The position numbers were made by a program, and so were the translations under genes. Under the pieces are notes generated by a model. The model was not told the DNA's origin. It searched no databases and saw only the letters and a program-made list of their open reading frames with translations. A DNA stretch of 64,000 nucleotides from assembly GCA_016702555.1 (NCBI GenBank), contig JADJDV010000007.1, positions 372,001 through 436,000 of the forward strand, in the 5' to 3' direction. This stretch comes from Burkholderiales bacterium (lineage in GTDB: Bacteria; Pseudomonadota; Gammaproteobacteria; Burkholderiales; Burkholderiaceae_C). Position 1 is the first letter of the stretch. Every line of letters starts with the position of its first letter. Below, piece after piece: positions 36,748 through 45,125 of this stretch.

Positions 36748-37625
36748 TTCTTATCTCCGGTCTGCGCGACGGCGGCGCTGATGAAGCGCACTTCACTCTC
36801 GGTGGGGCGGCCCTTGGCCCAGTCGGGCACGTCGGCGGCCATGCCGGGCCAGGCGTGGCGCGGATAGGGGTAGTGCGTGCGGTACCACGAGCGGCCGCCG
36901 TGGCAGCCAAAGCACAGGTCGCCGCCATTGGGCTTGGCGCCCAGTTCCTCAATGGCCTTGGCGTTGAGGTAATTGACCTGGTGCCGCGTGGTGCGGATGC
37001 CGGCGTGGCACAGCAGGCAGTTGTTCTGGAACGTGGCCTTGGACTGCTCCCACGGGCCGGGCAGGCCCATGACTTCGACATTCATCTTGCCGTGGCACTT
37101 CAGGCACACGGTCTCGGGGTTGACCATCTTGCGCAGGATCTGCTGGCCGCTGTCGAAGGTGGACGAGCCGGGCGCTTCCTCGCGCGGGTCGTTGCCTTCG
37201 TGGCAGGTGGTGCAGCGCATGTTCATCACCTGCTTGGCCAGCGGCGTTTCCAGGTGGCGGCGGTGAAAGGTGTCCTGTTCGCCCTGGTAGGTCGAGGTGA
37301 CCTGGTACCAGGCCTTGGCGGTGCTGGCCGGCAGCCCCGCTGGCGAGGTCTTGCGCACGGAGGGCTTGAGCACTTCGGCGTGGCAGGCCAGGCATTGCTG
37401 GTCGGTGGCCTTCTCGATCGCCGGTTTGAAGTGGATGGGGTCGTACTTGGCCGCGTGGTAGCTGACCGGCTTGACGGCCGCTGGGGCGGGTGCCGCGGCA
37501 GGCGGTGCGCTGGCGACAGGCGCGGGCGTGATCGGCTTGGCGTTGTCACTGCATCCCGAGGCGAGCCACGCCGCCAACAGGCAGGACAGCCCAGCCAGAA
37601 CCAGCCTGAAGGACAAAGGCCGCAT
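36744..37625 (-). CDS. Pentaheme c-type cytochrome lipoprotein
   Basis: A 293-residue exported protein. The lipobox LASGC ends the signal peptide (about residue 25), predicting lipidation. A Pro/Ala-rich linker follows, then five CXXCH motifs: CLACH, CTTCH, CLKCH, CLLCH and CFGCH, with additional His residues available as distal ligands. It resembles NapC/NrfB-like small multiheme electron carriers but lacks a NapC membrane helix. With no quinol-oxidising membrane subunit in the operon, this protein is the probable electron conduit to or from the molybdoenzyme, whose start codon overlaps its stop. Start at 37625; the longer upstream frame lacks a signal peptide. Confidence 0.92.
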   Translation of the reverse strand: MRPLSFRLVLAGLSCLLAAWLASGCSDNAKPITPAPVASAPPAAAPAPAAVKPVSYHAAKYDPIHFKPAIEKATDQQCLACHAEVLKPSVRKTSPAGLPASTAKAWYQVTSTYQGEQDTFHRRHLETPLAKQVMNMRCTTCHEGNDPREEAPGSSTFDSGQQILRKMVNPETVCLKCHGKMNVEVMGLPGPWEQSKATFQNNCLLCHAGIRTTRHQVNYLNAKAIEELGAKPNGGDLCFGCHGGRSWYRTHYPYPRHAWPGMAADVPDWAKGRPTESEVRFISAAVAQTGDKK

Positions 37626-37708
37626 GATGCTTGCTCCGACGAGAAAAGACTTTGGGAAAAAGGCTTTGAGAAACACCGCCGCGGCAGCCAGGGCGCCGCA
37701 GTCGGTCG

Positions 37709-37734
37709 CCGGGCCGGCATGATGGCCGGCCCGG
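37709..37734. terminator. Perfect 10-bp hairpin after the MSG-repeat gene
   Basis: CCGGGCCGGC and its exact complement around a 6-nt loop, 20 bp after the leftward stop codon at 37755. No T tract, so it may stabilise the 3' end or attenuate read-through into the cytochrome gene rather than fully terminate. Confidence 0.55.
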
Positions 37735-37754
37735 GGCTCACGGCAGGACAGTGC

Positions 37755-38378
37755 TTACTTGCTGCCGCTCATGCCCGACATGCCTTGTTGGCCGCTCATG
37801 CCCGACATGCCTTGTTGGCCGCTCATGCCAGACATGCCTTGCTGACCACTCATCCCAGACATACCGGACATGCCGCTCATCCCGGACATGCCGCTCATCC
37901 CGGACATGCCACTCATGCCCGACATGCCTTGCTGGCCTGCCTTGCGGGGCTTTTTCTTCTTCTTGGCGGCTTTGGCCTTGTTGCCCGACATGCCGCTCAT
38001 GCCGGACATGCCTTTCTGGCCGCTCATCCCGGACATGCCGCTCATACCTTTCTGGCCGCTCATGCCGGACATACCCGACATGCCGCTCATGCCCTGCTGG
38101 CCGCTCATGCCGGACATGCCCGACATGCCGCTCATGCCCTGCTGGCCACTCATGCCGGACATGCCTTGCTGACCACTCATGCCCGACATACCGGACATGC
38201 CTTGCTGGCCAGACATGCCGGACATACCGCTCATGCCAGGGTTCTGCTCTCCAGCGGCCGGCTTGTTGCCGCTCATGCCCGACATACCGCTCATGCCGGA
38301 TTGCTGTGCCATGACGGGCAGCGCTGCCAGTGCAGCAGCCATCACCGACAGGCCAAGTGCTTTACGAACCAATTTCAT
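37755..38378 (-). CDS. Secreted Met-Ser-Gly repeat protein
   Basis: A 207-residue protein starting at 38378 with AAGGAGATCTCC upstream. Residues 1-24 are a Sec signal peptide (LGLSVMAAALAALPVMAQ). The mature part is almost entirely runs of 2-8 MSG triplets separated by GQQ, GQK or GNK, about 39 triplets, interrupted once by a Lys-rich patch (KAKAAKKKKKPRKAG). No known domain. The Met fraction (near one in four) suggests a sulfur-ligand metal binder or a methionine oxidant sink, comparable in idea to the Met-rich MrpX of Azospira, which works with a molybdenum MetSO reductase. It lies directly upstream of the Mo-reductase genes. Confidence 0.85.
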   Translation of the reverse strand: MKLVRKALGLSVMAAALAALPVMAQQSGMSGMSGMSGNKPAAGEQNPGMSGMSGMSGQQGMSGMSGMSGQQGMSGMSGQQGMSGMSGMSGMSGQQGMSGMSGMSGMSGQKGMSGMSGMSGQKGMSGMSGMSGNKAKAAKKKKKPRKAGQQGMSGMSGMSGMSGMSGMSGMSGMSGMSGQQGMSGMSGQQGMSGMSGQQGMSGMSGSK

Positions 38379-38405
38379 GGAGATCTCCTTCATTACAAGA
38401 CAAGG

Positions 38406-38426
38406 AAAAAAAGGGCTTTAACGCCC
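38406..38426 (-). terminator. Weak hairpin with T7 between the small secreted gene and the MSG gene
   Basis: On the minus strand GGGC/GCCC (4 bp) with a 6-nt loop then seven T. Too weak for certain termination; could attenuate expression of downstream genes. Confidence 0.3.
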
Positions 38427-38548
38427 CCTGCCTGTCGGCAGCATCGACGCACCGCCTTGCACGGCCGCGGCGATTCGGTGAGCCCAGCCGCAGCAGAGCC
38501 GACGGCTGGGCGTGATCAATGCATGGGTCATCGCGTGCACAAAGGTGC

Positions 38549-38923
38549 TCAGCGCGATGCGGCGCTGGCCGGTGCGACGGGCGATACCGCGCTGGCGCCC
38601 TCATGCCAGCCACGCGGGTCGTAGGGCGGCGTCATGCCGGGGCCGCGCAGGGGCACCCACCAGCGCCCGGTCGCGGCGATGGTGTCCACGTTGCCGGGGT
38701 GGGGCGCCGACACGCCGCGCAGCCAGCGGGCCATTTGCTCGGGTGATGCCGGCTGGTCGGTCTCGGTCGGGGCGCCCGCCGGGCGCTGGTGGGGTTGCAG
38801 GCCGGCGATGGGGGCGCCCGCAACCGGCGTCGCGACCGCTGGCGCGGAGGCGCCCGGCGCCTGCGCCTGGGCGGCGGTCAAGACAGCCAGCAGGCCGGCG
38901 GTAACGACAAGAATCGGCTTCAT
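38549..38923 (-). CDS. Small secreted protein of unknown function
   Basis: A 124-residue protein with a signal peptide (MKPILVVTAGLLAVLTAAQAQA). The remainder is Pro/Ala-rich, then SPEQMARWLRGVSAPHPGNVDTIAATGRWWVPL, GPGMTPPYDPRGWH. No cysteine in the mature part and no known domain. It is the first gene after the sigma-54 promoter at 38961-38977, about 40 bp from its start, so it belongs to the Mo-reductase regulon; periplasmic. Confidence 0.7.
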   Translation of the reverse strand: MKPILVVTAGLLAVLTAAQAQAPGASAPAVATPVAGAPIAGLQPHQRPAGAPTETDQPASPEQMARWLRGVSAPHPGNVDTIAATGRWWVPLRGPGMTPPYDPRGWHEGASAVSPVAPASAASR

Positions 38924-38960
38924 ATCCCCATCCACATGTGCGGTGTGTCTGCAGGGTATG

Positions 38961-38977
38961 AAGCAAGGTGCATGCCA
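38961..38977 (-). promoter_or_regulatory. Sigma-54 promoter of the Mo-reductase operon
   Basis: Minus-strand TGGCATGCACCTTGCTT matches TGGCACG-N4-TTGC with GG and GC ten bases apart (the invariant -24/-12 spacing) and one mismatch. It is about 40 bp from the first start codon, and the operon itself encodes a GAFTGA-type activator. Confidence 0.8.
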
Positions 38978-39039
38978 GCCCGGTAGGCTGTTGCAAGCGC
39001 TTGTCGCCATTCAATTTGCGCGCGCAGCGGTCATCTGAT

Positions 39040-39098
39040 CTGCCACATTGGCAGGACGCCCTCGCGCCGACCTGTCAATCTGTCATGCCAATCTGGCA
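39040..39098. promoter_or_regulatory. Two enhancer-like dyads (UAS) for the NtrC-type regulator
   Basis: CTGCCA-CAT-TGGCAG (39040-39054) and TGCCA-ATC-TGGCA (39086-39098): the same TGCCA-N3-TGGCA format, centres 45 bp apart, about 75-125 bp upstream of the sigma-54 promoter. A degenerate third copy (TGCCAAGCGGGCC) starts at 39103. Confidence 0.65.
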
Positions 39099-39176
39099 AA
39101 GCTGCCAAGCGGGCCGATTTCAAGCTTTAGCCCTGATAGGGCATGCGTGGGCAGCGATGAATGGACGGGCCAGCGC

Positions 39177-39986
39177 TCAGCGCCGGAAACGCTGCCGGGT
39201 GAACGCCAGCGCGATCCAGAAACTGGCGATGGCGTAGGCTGCCAGCACGGCCAGGTGGCGCGCGGCATCGGCCGGCCACTGGTCGAGGAACAGCGGGCGC
39301 ACCAGTTCCACCGCCGCCGTCAGCGGCAGCCAGTCGGTGATGGTCTGCGCGAAGCCGGGCAGCTGCGAGCGCGGGAAGAACACGCCCGAGAGGAACATCA
39401 TGGGCGACAGCAGCACCGCGAAGTAGTAGGTGAAGAAGTCGTAGCCCTGGGCCTTGGCGTTGAACACCAGCGCCATGCTGGCAAAGGTGACGCCCGCCAC
39501 CAACCCGATCGGCAGCACCAGCACCAGCTTGGGAGAAAGGCTGATCTTCAGCGCCAGCATCACGCCCAGGATGGCGACGACCGAGAACAAGGCTTTGAAG
39601 CCGGCCCACAGCATCTCGGCCAGCACCACGTCGTCGAGCTGCACGGGGGTGTTGAGGATGCCGTCCCAGGTCTTTTGCACGTGCATGCGCGAGAAGGCCG
39701 AGTACAGCGCCTCGAAGCTGGCCGCGTTCATGGCGCTCATGCAGATGCTGCCGCTGGCCAGGAACACGATGTAGGGCACTTCCTGCCCATGCGTGGGTAC
39801 GCGCCCCACCATGGCGCCCAGGCCGTAGCCGAAGGCCACCAGCCACAGCAGCGGCTCGCCGATGTTGGCCAGCAGGCTGGGCAGCGCCAGCTTGCGCCAC
39901 ACCAGCAGGTTGCGCTGGAACACCGGCCACCAGCGCATCGACAGGCGCGGCGGCGCCCAGACGGAGGCTTCGTTGCGGTTAGCCAT
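39177..39986 (-). CDS. ABC-2 type transporter permease (NodJ-like)
   Basis: A 269-residue integral membrane protein with six predicted helices and the ABC-2/NodJ landmarks QEVPYIVFLASGSICMSAMNAASFEALYSAFSRM and FLSGVFFPRSQLPGFAQTITDWLPLTAAVELVRPL. It overlaps the ATPase gene by 8 bp, forming a two-gene exporter. NodIJ-type homologues are widespread in Burkholderiales without nodulation genes; substrate probably a lipid-linked or oligosaccharide-like molecule but unproven. Confidence 0.9.
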   Translation of the reverse strand: MANRNEASVWAPPRLSMRWWPVFQRNLLVWRKLALPSLLANIGEPLLWLVAFGYGLGAMVGRVPTHGQEVPYIVFLASGSICMSAMNAASFEALYSAFSRMHVQKTWDGILNTPVQLDDVVLAEMLWAGFKALFSVVAILGVMLALKISLSPKLVLVLPIGLVAGVTFASMALVFNAKAQGYDFFTYYFAVLLSPMMFLSGVFFPRSQLPGFAQTITDWLPLTAAVELVRPLFLDQWPADAARHLAVLAAYAIASFWIALAFTRQRFRR

Positions 39987-40926
39987 CTTGTCGAATCTGT
40001 CGGCCCGTCAGCTTGAGGAACAAGTCCTCCAGGTTGGCGGGACGGTGCAAGGTGCGCAACTGCGGGTGCGCTTCCAGCGCCTGCATCAAGGGCCGCGCGT
40101 GGCGGGTGTAGAAGAACACCGTCTCGCCGCTGCGCTCGACGCGCTCGGCGCGCGCCGCCAGTGTTGAATCGGCCAGCGCCAGCGCGCCGTGGCCGTAGAC
40201 CTCGATCACCTCCGGCTCCAGGTGCTCGGCGATCAGCTCGCGCGGGCGCCCCTCGGCGATCTTGCGGCCGTGGTCGAGCACCAGCAGGCGGTGGCACAGG
40301 CGCTCGGCCTCGTCCATGAAGTGCGTGGTCAGCAGGATCGACTTGCCCTCGGCCAGCAGGCGCTGCAGGCGCTCCCACATCAGGTGGCGCGCCTGTGGAT
40401 CAAGCCCGGTGGTGGGTTCGTCCAGCAGCAGCAGATCGGGGTTGTTGACCAGTGCGCGCGCCAGCGACAGGCGGCGCTTCATGCCGCCCGACAGCTCGGC
40501 CGGCTTGGCGTCGGCCTTGTGGCCGAGCGCGGCGAAGTCGAGCAGTTGCGGCACGCGCTCGGCCATCTGCGCGCGCTTGAGGCCGAAGTAGCGGCCGAAG
40601 ACGAACAAGTTTTCGGCACAGCTGAAATCGGGGTCGAGCGAGTCGAACTGCGACACCACGCCCAGCCGCGCCTTGATGGCCAGCCCATCGCGCGGCATCT
40701 CCAAGGCCGTGCCGTCGGGTTGTGTGAAATAGCGGATGCCGCCGGAATCGGACGCCGTCAGACCCAGGCACATGCGGATCGTCGTCGTCTTGCCGGCGCC
40801 GTTGGGGCCGATCACGCCCAGGCATTCGCCGGGCGCGATGGCCAGCGACACGCCATCGACGACGCGCGCATCGCCATAGCTCTTGACGAGGTCGTGAACG
40901 TCGAGCAGGGGTGGCGAGGCGGTCAT
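39979..40926 (-). CDS. ABC transporter ATP-binding protein (NodI-like)
   Basis: A 315-residue ATPase: Walker A GPNGAGKTTTIRM, Q-loop VVSQFDSLDPDFSCAENL, signature LSGGMKRRLSLARAL, Walker B LLLLDEPTTGLD and H-loop LLTTHFMDEAERL. The C-terminal extension with PEVIEVYGHG and LMQALEAHPQLRTLHRPANLEDLFLKLTGR is typical of NodI/DrrA drug or polysaccharide exporters. First gene of the pair with the permease. Confidence 0.93.
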   Translation of the reverse strand: MTASPPLLDVHDLVKSYGDARVVDGVSLAIAPGECLGVIGPNGAGKTTTIRMCLGLTASDSGGIRYFTQPDGTALEMPRDGLAIKARLGVVSQFDSLDPDFSCAENLFVFGRYFGLKRAQMAERVPQLLDFAALGHKADAKPAELSGGMKRRLSLARALVNNPDLLLLDEPTTGLDPQARHLMWERLQRLLAEGKSILLTTHFMDEAERLCHRLLVLDHGRKIAEGRPRELIAEHLEPEVIEVYGHGALALADSTLAARAERVERSGETVFFYTRHARPLMQALEAHPQLRTLHRPANLEDLFLKLTGRQIRQDG

Positions 40927-41020
40927 GCGCCGCGATTGTGCCTGCGCAGCGGTGCCGACCAGGCCGGCCGTGGACTGAAAATACGCCAGACTTCACTGCA
41001 GCACGAAAAAGGAACCCCGC

Positions 41021-41719
41021 ATGTCCAGCTACGTCTTCCCACCCGCCCCCCAGGCCGCCGTGCCCGTGCGCGGCGGCAGCCAGCAATACGCCGTCACGCG
41101 CATCTTCTGCGTCGGCCGCAACTACGCAGCGCACGCGCGCGAGATGGGCTTCGATCCCGACCGTGAGCCGCCCTTCTACTTCAACAAGACGCCCATCGAC
41201 CTGGTGATGAGCGGCGCCACCGTGCCCTACGCGCTGGGCACCCAGGATCTGCATCACGAGATGGAACTGGTCATCGCCATCGGCAAGCCGGCGTTCCGCG
41301 TGAGCGTGGACGACGCGCTGGATGGCGTGTGGGGCTACGCCTGTGGTCTGGACATGACACGGCGCGACCTGCAAGGCACGGCCAAGAAGATGGGCCGACC
41401 CTGGGACTTCGGCAAGGACTTCGAGAACGCTGCCGTCATGGGCCCGCTGGTGCCCGCCAGCGAGATCGGCCATCCGGCGCAGGGCCGCATCCAGCTGTCC
41501 GTCAATGGGCAGATCAAGCAGGACGGCGACATCCAGGACATGATCTGGAGCGTGCCCGAGGTGGTGTCCAACCTGTCCGAGTATTACCACCTGCAGCCGG
41601 GCGACCTGATCTACACCGGCACGCCCGAAGGCGTGGGCGCGGTGCGGCCGGGCGACGTGATCACGGGCCGCATCGACGGCGTTGGCGAGATCGCGCTGAC
41701 CATCGGCCAGCCCGAGTGA
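41021..41719 (+). CDS. Fumarylacetoacetate hydrolase family protein
   Basis: A 232-residue FAH-fold enzyme: FCVGRNYAAHAREMG near residue 29, then FNKTPIDLVMSGATVPYALGTQDLHHEMELVIAIG with metal-binding Glu residues, and YIYTGTPEGVGAV-type ending (LIYTGTPEGVGAVRPGD). Family members hydrolyse C-C bonds in beta-diketo acids (fumarylpyruvate, acylpyruvate) at the end of aromatic degradation; a fumarylpyruvate/acylpyruvate hydrolase is the best guess. RBS AAAAAGGAA precedes ATG 41021. Divergent from the ABC genes. Confidence 0.9.
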   Translation: MSSYVFPPAPQAAVPVRGGSQQYAVTRIFCVGRNYAAHAREMGFDPDREPPFYFNKTPIDLVMSGATVPYALGTQDLHHEMELVIAIGKPAFRVSVDDALDGVWGYACGLDMTRRDLQGTAKKMGRPWDFGKDFENAAVMGPLVPASEIGHPAQGRIQLSVNGQIKQDGDIQDMIWSVPEVVSNLSEYYHLQPGDLIYTGTPEGVGAVRPGDVITGRIDGVGEIALTIGQPE

Positions 41720-41765
41720 CCTGGTGGCGGCATCGCGCGGGCCGGCGGCTCTCTAGAATCGCCGC

Positions 41766-42614
41766 ATGTCCGACCGACTCGCCGTCCTGCCGCAATACCT
41801 GCTGCCCAAGAAGTGGCTGACTCAGCTGGCTGGTCGCGCGGCCAGCGCCCGGCTGGGCGACCTGACCCAGGCGGCCATCCGCCGCTTCGTCGCGCGCTAC
41901 GGCGTCGACATGGCCGAGGCGGCCAACCCCGACATCACCAGCTACGCCAGCTTCAACGACTTCTTCACCCGCGCGCTGCGCGACGGCGCCCGCCCGCTGG
42001 CCGATGCGGACTACGTGTCCCCCGTGGACGGCGCCATCAGCCAGTTTGGCGCCATCGAGCGCGACCAGATCTTTCAGGCCAAGGGCCATGCGTATAGCAC
42101 GCGCGCGCTGCTGGCGGGCGATGCGGCGCTGGCGGCCGAGTTCGAAAACGGCCAGTTCGCCACCATCTACCTGAGCCCCAAAGACTACCACCGCATCCAC
42201 ATGCCCTGCGCTGGCCGCCTGCAGCGCATGGTCTATGTGCCGGGCGACTTGTTCAGCGTCAACCCGACCACGGCGCGCGGCGTCCCCGGCCTGTTCGCGC
42301 GCAACGAGCGCGTGGTGTGCCTGTTCGACACCGCGCGCGGCCCCTTCGTGCTGGTGCTGGTGGGGGCAACAATAGTCGGCAGCATGGCGACGGTGTGGCA
42401 CGGCGTGGTCAACCCGCCGCGCCCGGGCGAGATCAAGCGCTGGGACTATGCCAGCCAGCCCGTTGAGTTGGCCAAGGGCGCCGAGATGGGCCGCTTTCTG
42501 CTCGGCTCCACCGTGGTGCTGCTGTGGCCCAAGGGCACGCTCAAATTCAACCCCGACTGGGCGCCCGGCGGCGCCGTGCGCATGGGGCAGGCGATGGGCA
42601 AGGCGCTGGGGTAA
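41766..42614 (+). CDS. psd: Phosphatidylserine decarboxylase proenzyme
   Basis: A 282-residue pyruvoyl-dependent enzyme that makes phosphatidylethanolamine at the inner membrane. The self-cleavage site LGST is at 246-249 (G247-S248 bond gives the pyruvoyl alpha chain). Other family motifs: SPVDGAISQFGAIE with the catalytic-triad Asp, and YLSPKDYHRIHMPCAGRL with His. Length matches proteobacterial Psd. 46 bp after the FAH gene on the same strand. Confidence 0.96.
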   Translation: MSDRLAVLPQYLLPKKWLTQLAGRAASARLGDLTQAAIRRFVARYGVDMAEAANPDITSYASFNDFFTRALRDGARPLADADYVSPVDGAISQFGAIERDQIFQAKGHAYSTRALLAGDAALAAEFENGQFATIYLSPKDYHRIHMPCAGRLQRMVYVPGDLFSVNPTTARGVPGLFARNERVVCLFDTARGPFVLVLVGATIVGSMATVWHGVVNPPRPGEIKRWDYASQPVELAKGAEMGRFLLGSTVVLLWPKGTLKFNPDWAPGGAVRMGQAMGKALG

Positions 42615-42765
42615 TTAAAGAGAACCGGCCAGTCCCGCACGTGTGGCGCGCGCGGCCAGCTATCAAAGTAGGAGTTTCCTTTGCCGACGGGAATGCGTAG
42701 GCGTGTGCCGGTTGAGCCGTGTAACGTGGCGCAGGGTCGTTCCCAATAACCCGTCTGATCGATTG

Positions 42766-43677
42766 ATGACTATGAACGACTTGATCTCCGCTCTGACAAC
42801 GCATGTTTTTACGATTGGCGGCAAAGACATTACGTGGCTGTCTTTGTTTTTCGCCATTGCGTTTATCAGCTTGACTTGGTAGTTTTCAAGTTTTCTGGAG
42901 CAATTGATCCTGCGAAGATTTTCAGGTCATGCCAGCGAGCGCTGGAAGGTGGCTCGCCTGGCGATGATCGCGCGCGTGATGCGCTATTTTATTTGGATCA
43001 CCGGTACGCTGATAGCACTCCGGCAAATCGGCATCGACTTGAGCAATATCGCGATGGTCGGCAGCGCGTTGGCGGTCGGCCTTGGCTTTGGATTGCAGAA
43101 TATAGTCAGCAATTTCGTATCAGGCGTGATTATTTTGCTCGACCGAAGCCTGAAGGCTGGCGATTTTATTGAGTTGGAATCGGGTATTCGTGGAAATGTC
43201 AGGGAGATTGCAATGCGCTACACGCGGGTTTGCACCAATGATTCGCTGGACATCCTGGTGCCTAACTCTGAATTCATCAATGGAAGAGTGACGAACTGGA
43301 CGCACGATAATGCCTATCGGCGCATGCATATCCCTTTCGGCATCGCTTACGGCACGCCAAAAGAGAAGGTGGCGCAAGCCGCAGCTGCCGCCGCGCGCAA
43401 GATCAACGGGATCATTTCAGATCACCCGATGGAGCCCCAGACCTGGCTGGTCTCGTATGGTGACAATGCGGTGAACTACGAATTGGTCGTCTGGGCAGAC
43501 CATCAACTGACCACTGCCCCTGCTGCTGCGCACGCCAGGCTCATGTGGGCGCTGGACGATAAGCTTCAGGCGGCAGGCATCGAAATTCCGTTCCCTCAAC
43601 GTGATCTGCATTTCAAATCCGGGGCAGTGAAAGTTGAATTGCAGAAGCGGCGTGCTGCCAGTTCCGAGAATGCGTGA
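42766..43677 (+). pseudogene. MscS-family mechanosensitive channel interrupted by in-frame TAG
   Basis: Reading from ATG 42766 gives MTMNDLISALTTHVFTIGGK and the first membrane helix up to LTW, then TAG at 42880-42882, after which the same frame continues FSSFLEQLILRRFSG into a complete MscS core (VGSALAVGLGFGLQNIVSNFVSGVIILLDR pore region, then the beta and C-terminal domains to 43677). A single-base change (TGG to TAG) explains the break. A shortened product might start at TTG 42904 but would lack the first helix. Could also be a sequencing error. Less GC-rich than the surrounding genes. Confidence 0.8.
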
Positions 43678-43813
43678 TGTCGTCGATGCGTCGTCCGCGT
43701 TGACGTCGCGCGACCTGAGCAACAGCGGCTCAACGGACGTGGCTTCCGGCGCTGACAGGCATGGCGTGCAGTGGTGTTTGGCAGAATGAATGCGCCGATT
43801 TCTTGCCGCCGCA

Positions 43814-45040
43814 TCATGAGTCCGCGGCGCTCTTTGCGGCCCCATCTTCCCCGACGAATTTGATCGCCCACGCCGCCACGGGTGGTCCAATGGTCTCGAA
43901 GATGGCAACCGCCGCCAGGACAATGGCACCCATTCTGGCTCCGAGTTCGGGCACGAGCGTCGACGTGGTTTGCAGCAGGCCGATCGCCAGTCCCGCCATG
44001 GGTACCAGCAGCAATCCGGCCGCAAAGGACTTTTTAACCGGGTAGCCGAACAGAGGCCCCAAGCTTGTGACAGTCACCACCTTTGCGGCAGCGCGAGCGC
44101 CTACAAAAGCCAATGCAACTGGCCAATACTGAACCAGATCGTGCAGATGAAGCTTAGCGCCTGCGACAACAAAGAGGGTAATGAAAAACACGTCGCCACC
44201 GCCGCCGAACTCGATGTTGCTTAGGCTCGATCTGCGCTTTTCCAGCCAGCGCGTCGCGATACCCAAGGTCAGGGCGCCAAATAGCCCCGATACGTTCAAT
44301 GCCTGGGCCAACCCCAATACCAGCATGACGCCGCCAACGACCAGCGGAAAGCGCAGATGCGCTTCATGCACCAGTGTGACCCGGGAAATGCGCGTGATGA
44401 TCAAAGCAGTGACAACGCTGAATGCAACGGCTCCCGCCATGCTCACGAGAGGAACCTCGATCGCGCTCAGGAGCGTGCCGCCTTGCCCGAAAAGGGCGAT
44501 TGGCAACGCCAGTGTGAACAACAAGAAAGACAGCACATTGTTGATGGCAACCAGCATCTCAGCGGCGTCGAGTGTTGGACCTTCAGCATCAAATTCGTGC
44601 GCCACATGTATCAATACCGCGGGCGAGGATGACACCGCGATCGCGCCACCCAGCAAGGCAACGATCAGCGAGCCACTCAGCCACCACAGCAGAACACCAA
44701 TCACCAATGCCGTGATCAGGCTTTCGGCAACGCCAGTCAGCACAAGTCCCGGCGTGCGCCATGCTTTGACCGGATGCAGGGCTGTCCCCAGTTTGAACAA
44801 GATCAAGCCCAGTGCAATGTCCACCAGCACTAGGGCTTGCGAGAGTCCCTGGTCATTCAGAATGCCCAGTCCACTGGGGCCCATCGCAAGCCCAATCGCC
44901 ATGTAGCCTGTAATCGTCGGCAGCCATCGAATCCTTGCTGCAAGCACGCCGCCCAGCGCTCCAACCACCAACAGCAGTCCGAACGTGAGAACGAGGTTGT
45001 CGTGCACCAGGTTCGCCAGAAAAGACGTGATTTCACTCAT
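43814..45040 (-). CDS. Kef-type cation:proton antiporter (CPA2 family)
   Basis: A 408-residue protein with 12-13 membrane segments and the Na_H_exchanger fold: GYMAIGLAMGPSGLGIL, VDIALGLILFKLGTALHP, AIAVSSSPAVLIHVAHEF, and VSGLFGALTLGIATRWLE. No TrkA-N domain at the C-terminus, unlike KefB/KefC; the separate TrkA-N protein encoded next door could supply it. The ion is probably K+ or Na+ in exchange for H+. Same strand as, and 85 bp downstream of, the TrkA-N channel gene. Confidence 0.88.
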   Translation of the reverse strand: MSEITSFLANLVHDNLVLTFGLLLVVGALGGVLAARIRWLPTITGYMAIGLAMGPSGLGILNDQGLSQALVLVDIALGLILFKLGTALHPVKAWRTPGLVLTGVAESLITALVIGVLLWWLSGSLIVALLGGAIAVSSSPAVLIHVAHEFDAEGPTLDAAEMLVAINNVLSFLLFTLALPIALFGQGGTLLSAIEVPLVSMAGAVAFSVVTALIITRISRVTLVHEAHLRFPLVVGGVMLVLGLAQALNVSGLFGALTLGIATRWLEKRRSSLSNIEFGGGGDVFFITLFVVAGAKLHLHDLVQYWPVALAFVGARAAAKVVTVTSLGPLFGYPVKKSFAAGLLLVPMAGLAIGLLQTTSTLVPELGARMGAIVLAAVAIFETIGPPVAAWAIKFVGEDGAAKSAADS

Positions 45041-45125
45041 AGGCGCGGTCTGGGCTCCATTCGGTTTTTACGCGGCAACGGTGCCGGCTTCATGTTGCGG
45101 CCATCCATTGGGTACGCATGACAGG

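Noticed and set aside
34183..36867. 894-codon plus-strand open frame antisense to the molybdoenzyme
   Set aside because: It is the mirror of a strongly biased high-GC gene; the minus-strand protein has clear Tat, Fe-S and molybdopterin motifs.
37755..38378. Short direct repeats in the MSG gene considered as a CRISPR array
   Set aside because: The units are 9-bp codon triplets without unique spacers and form one long signal-peptide-bearing reading frame.
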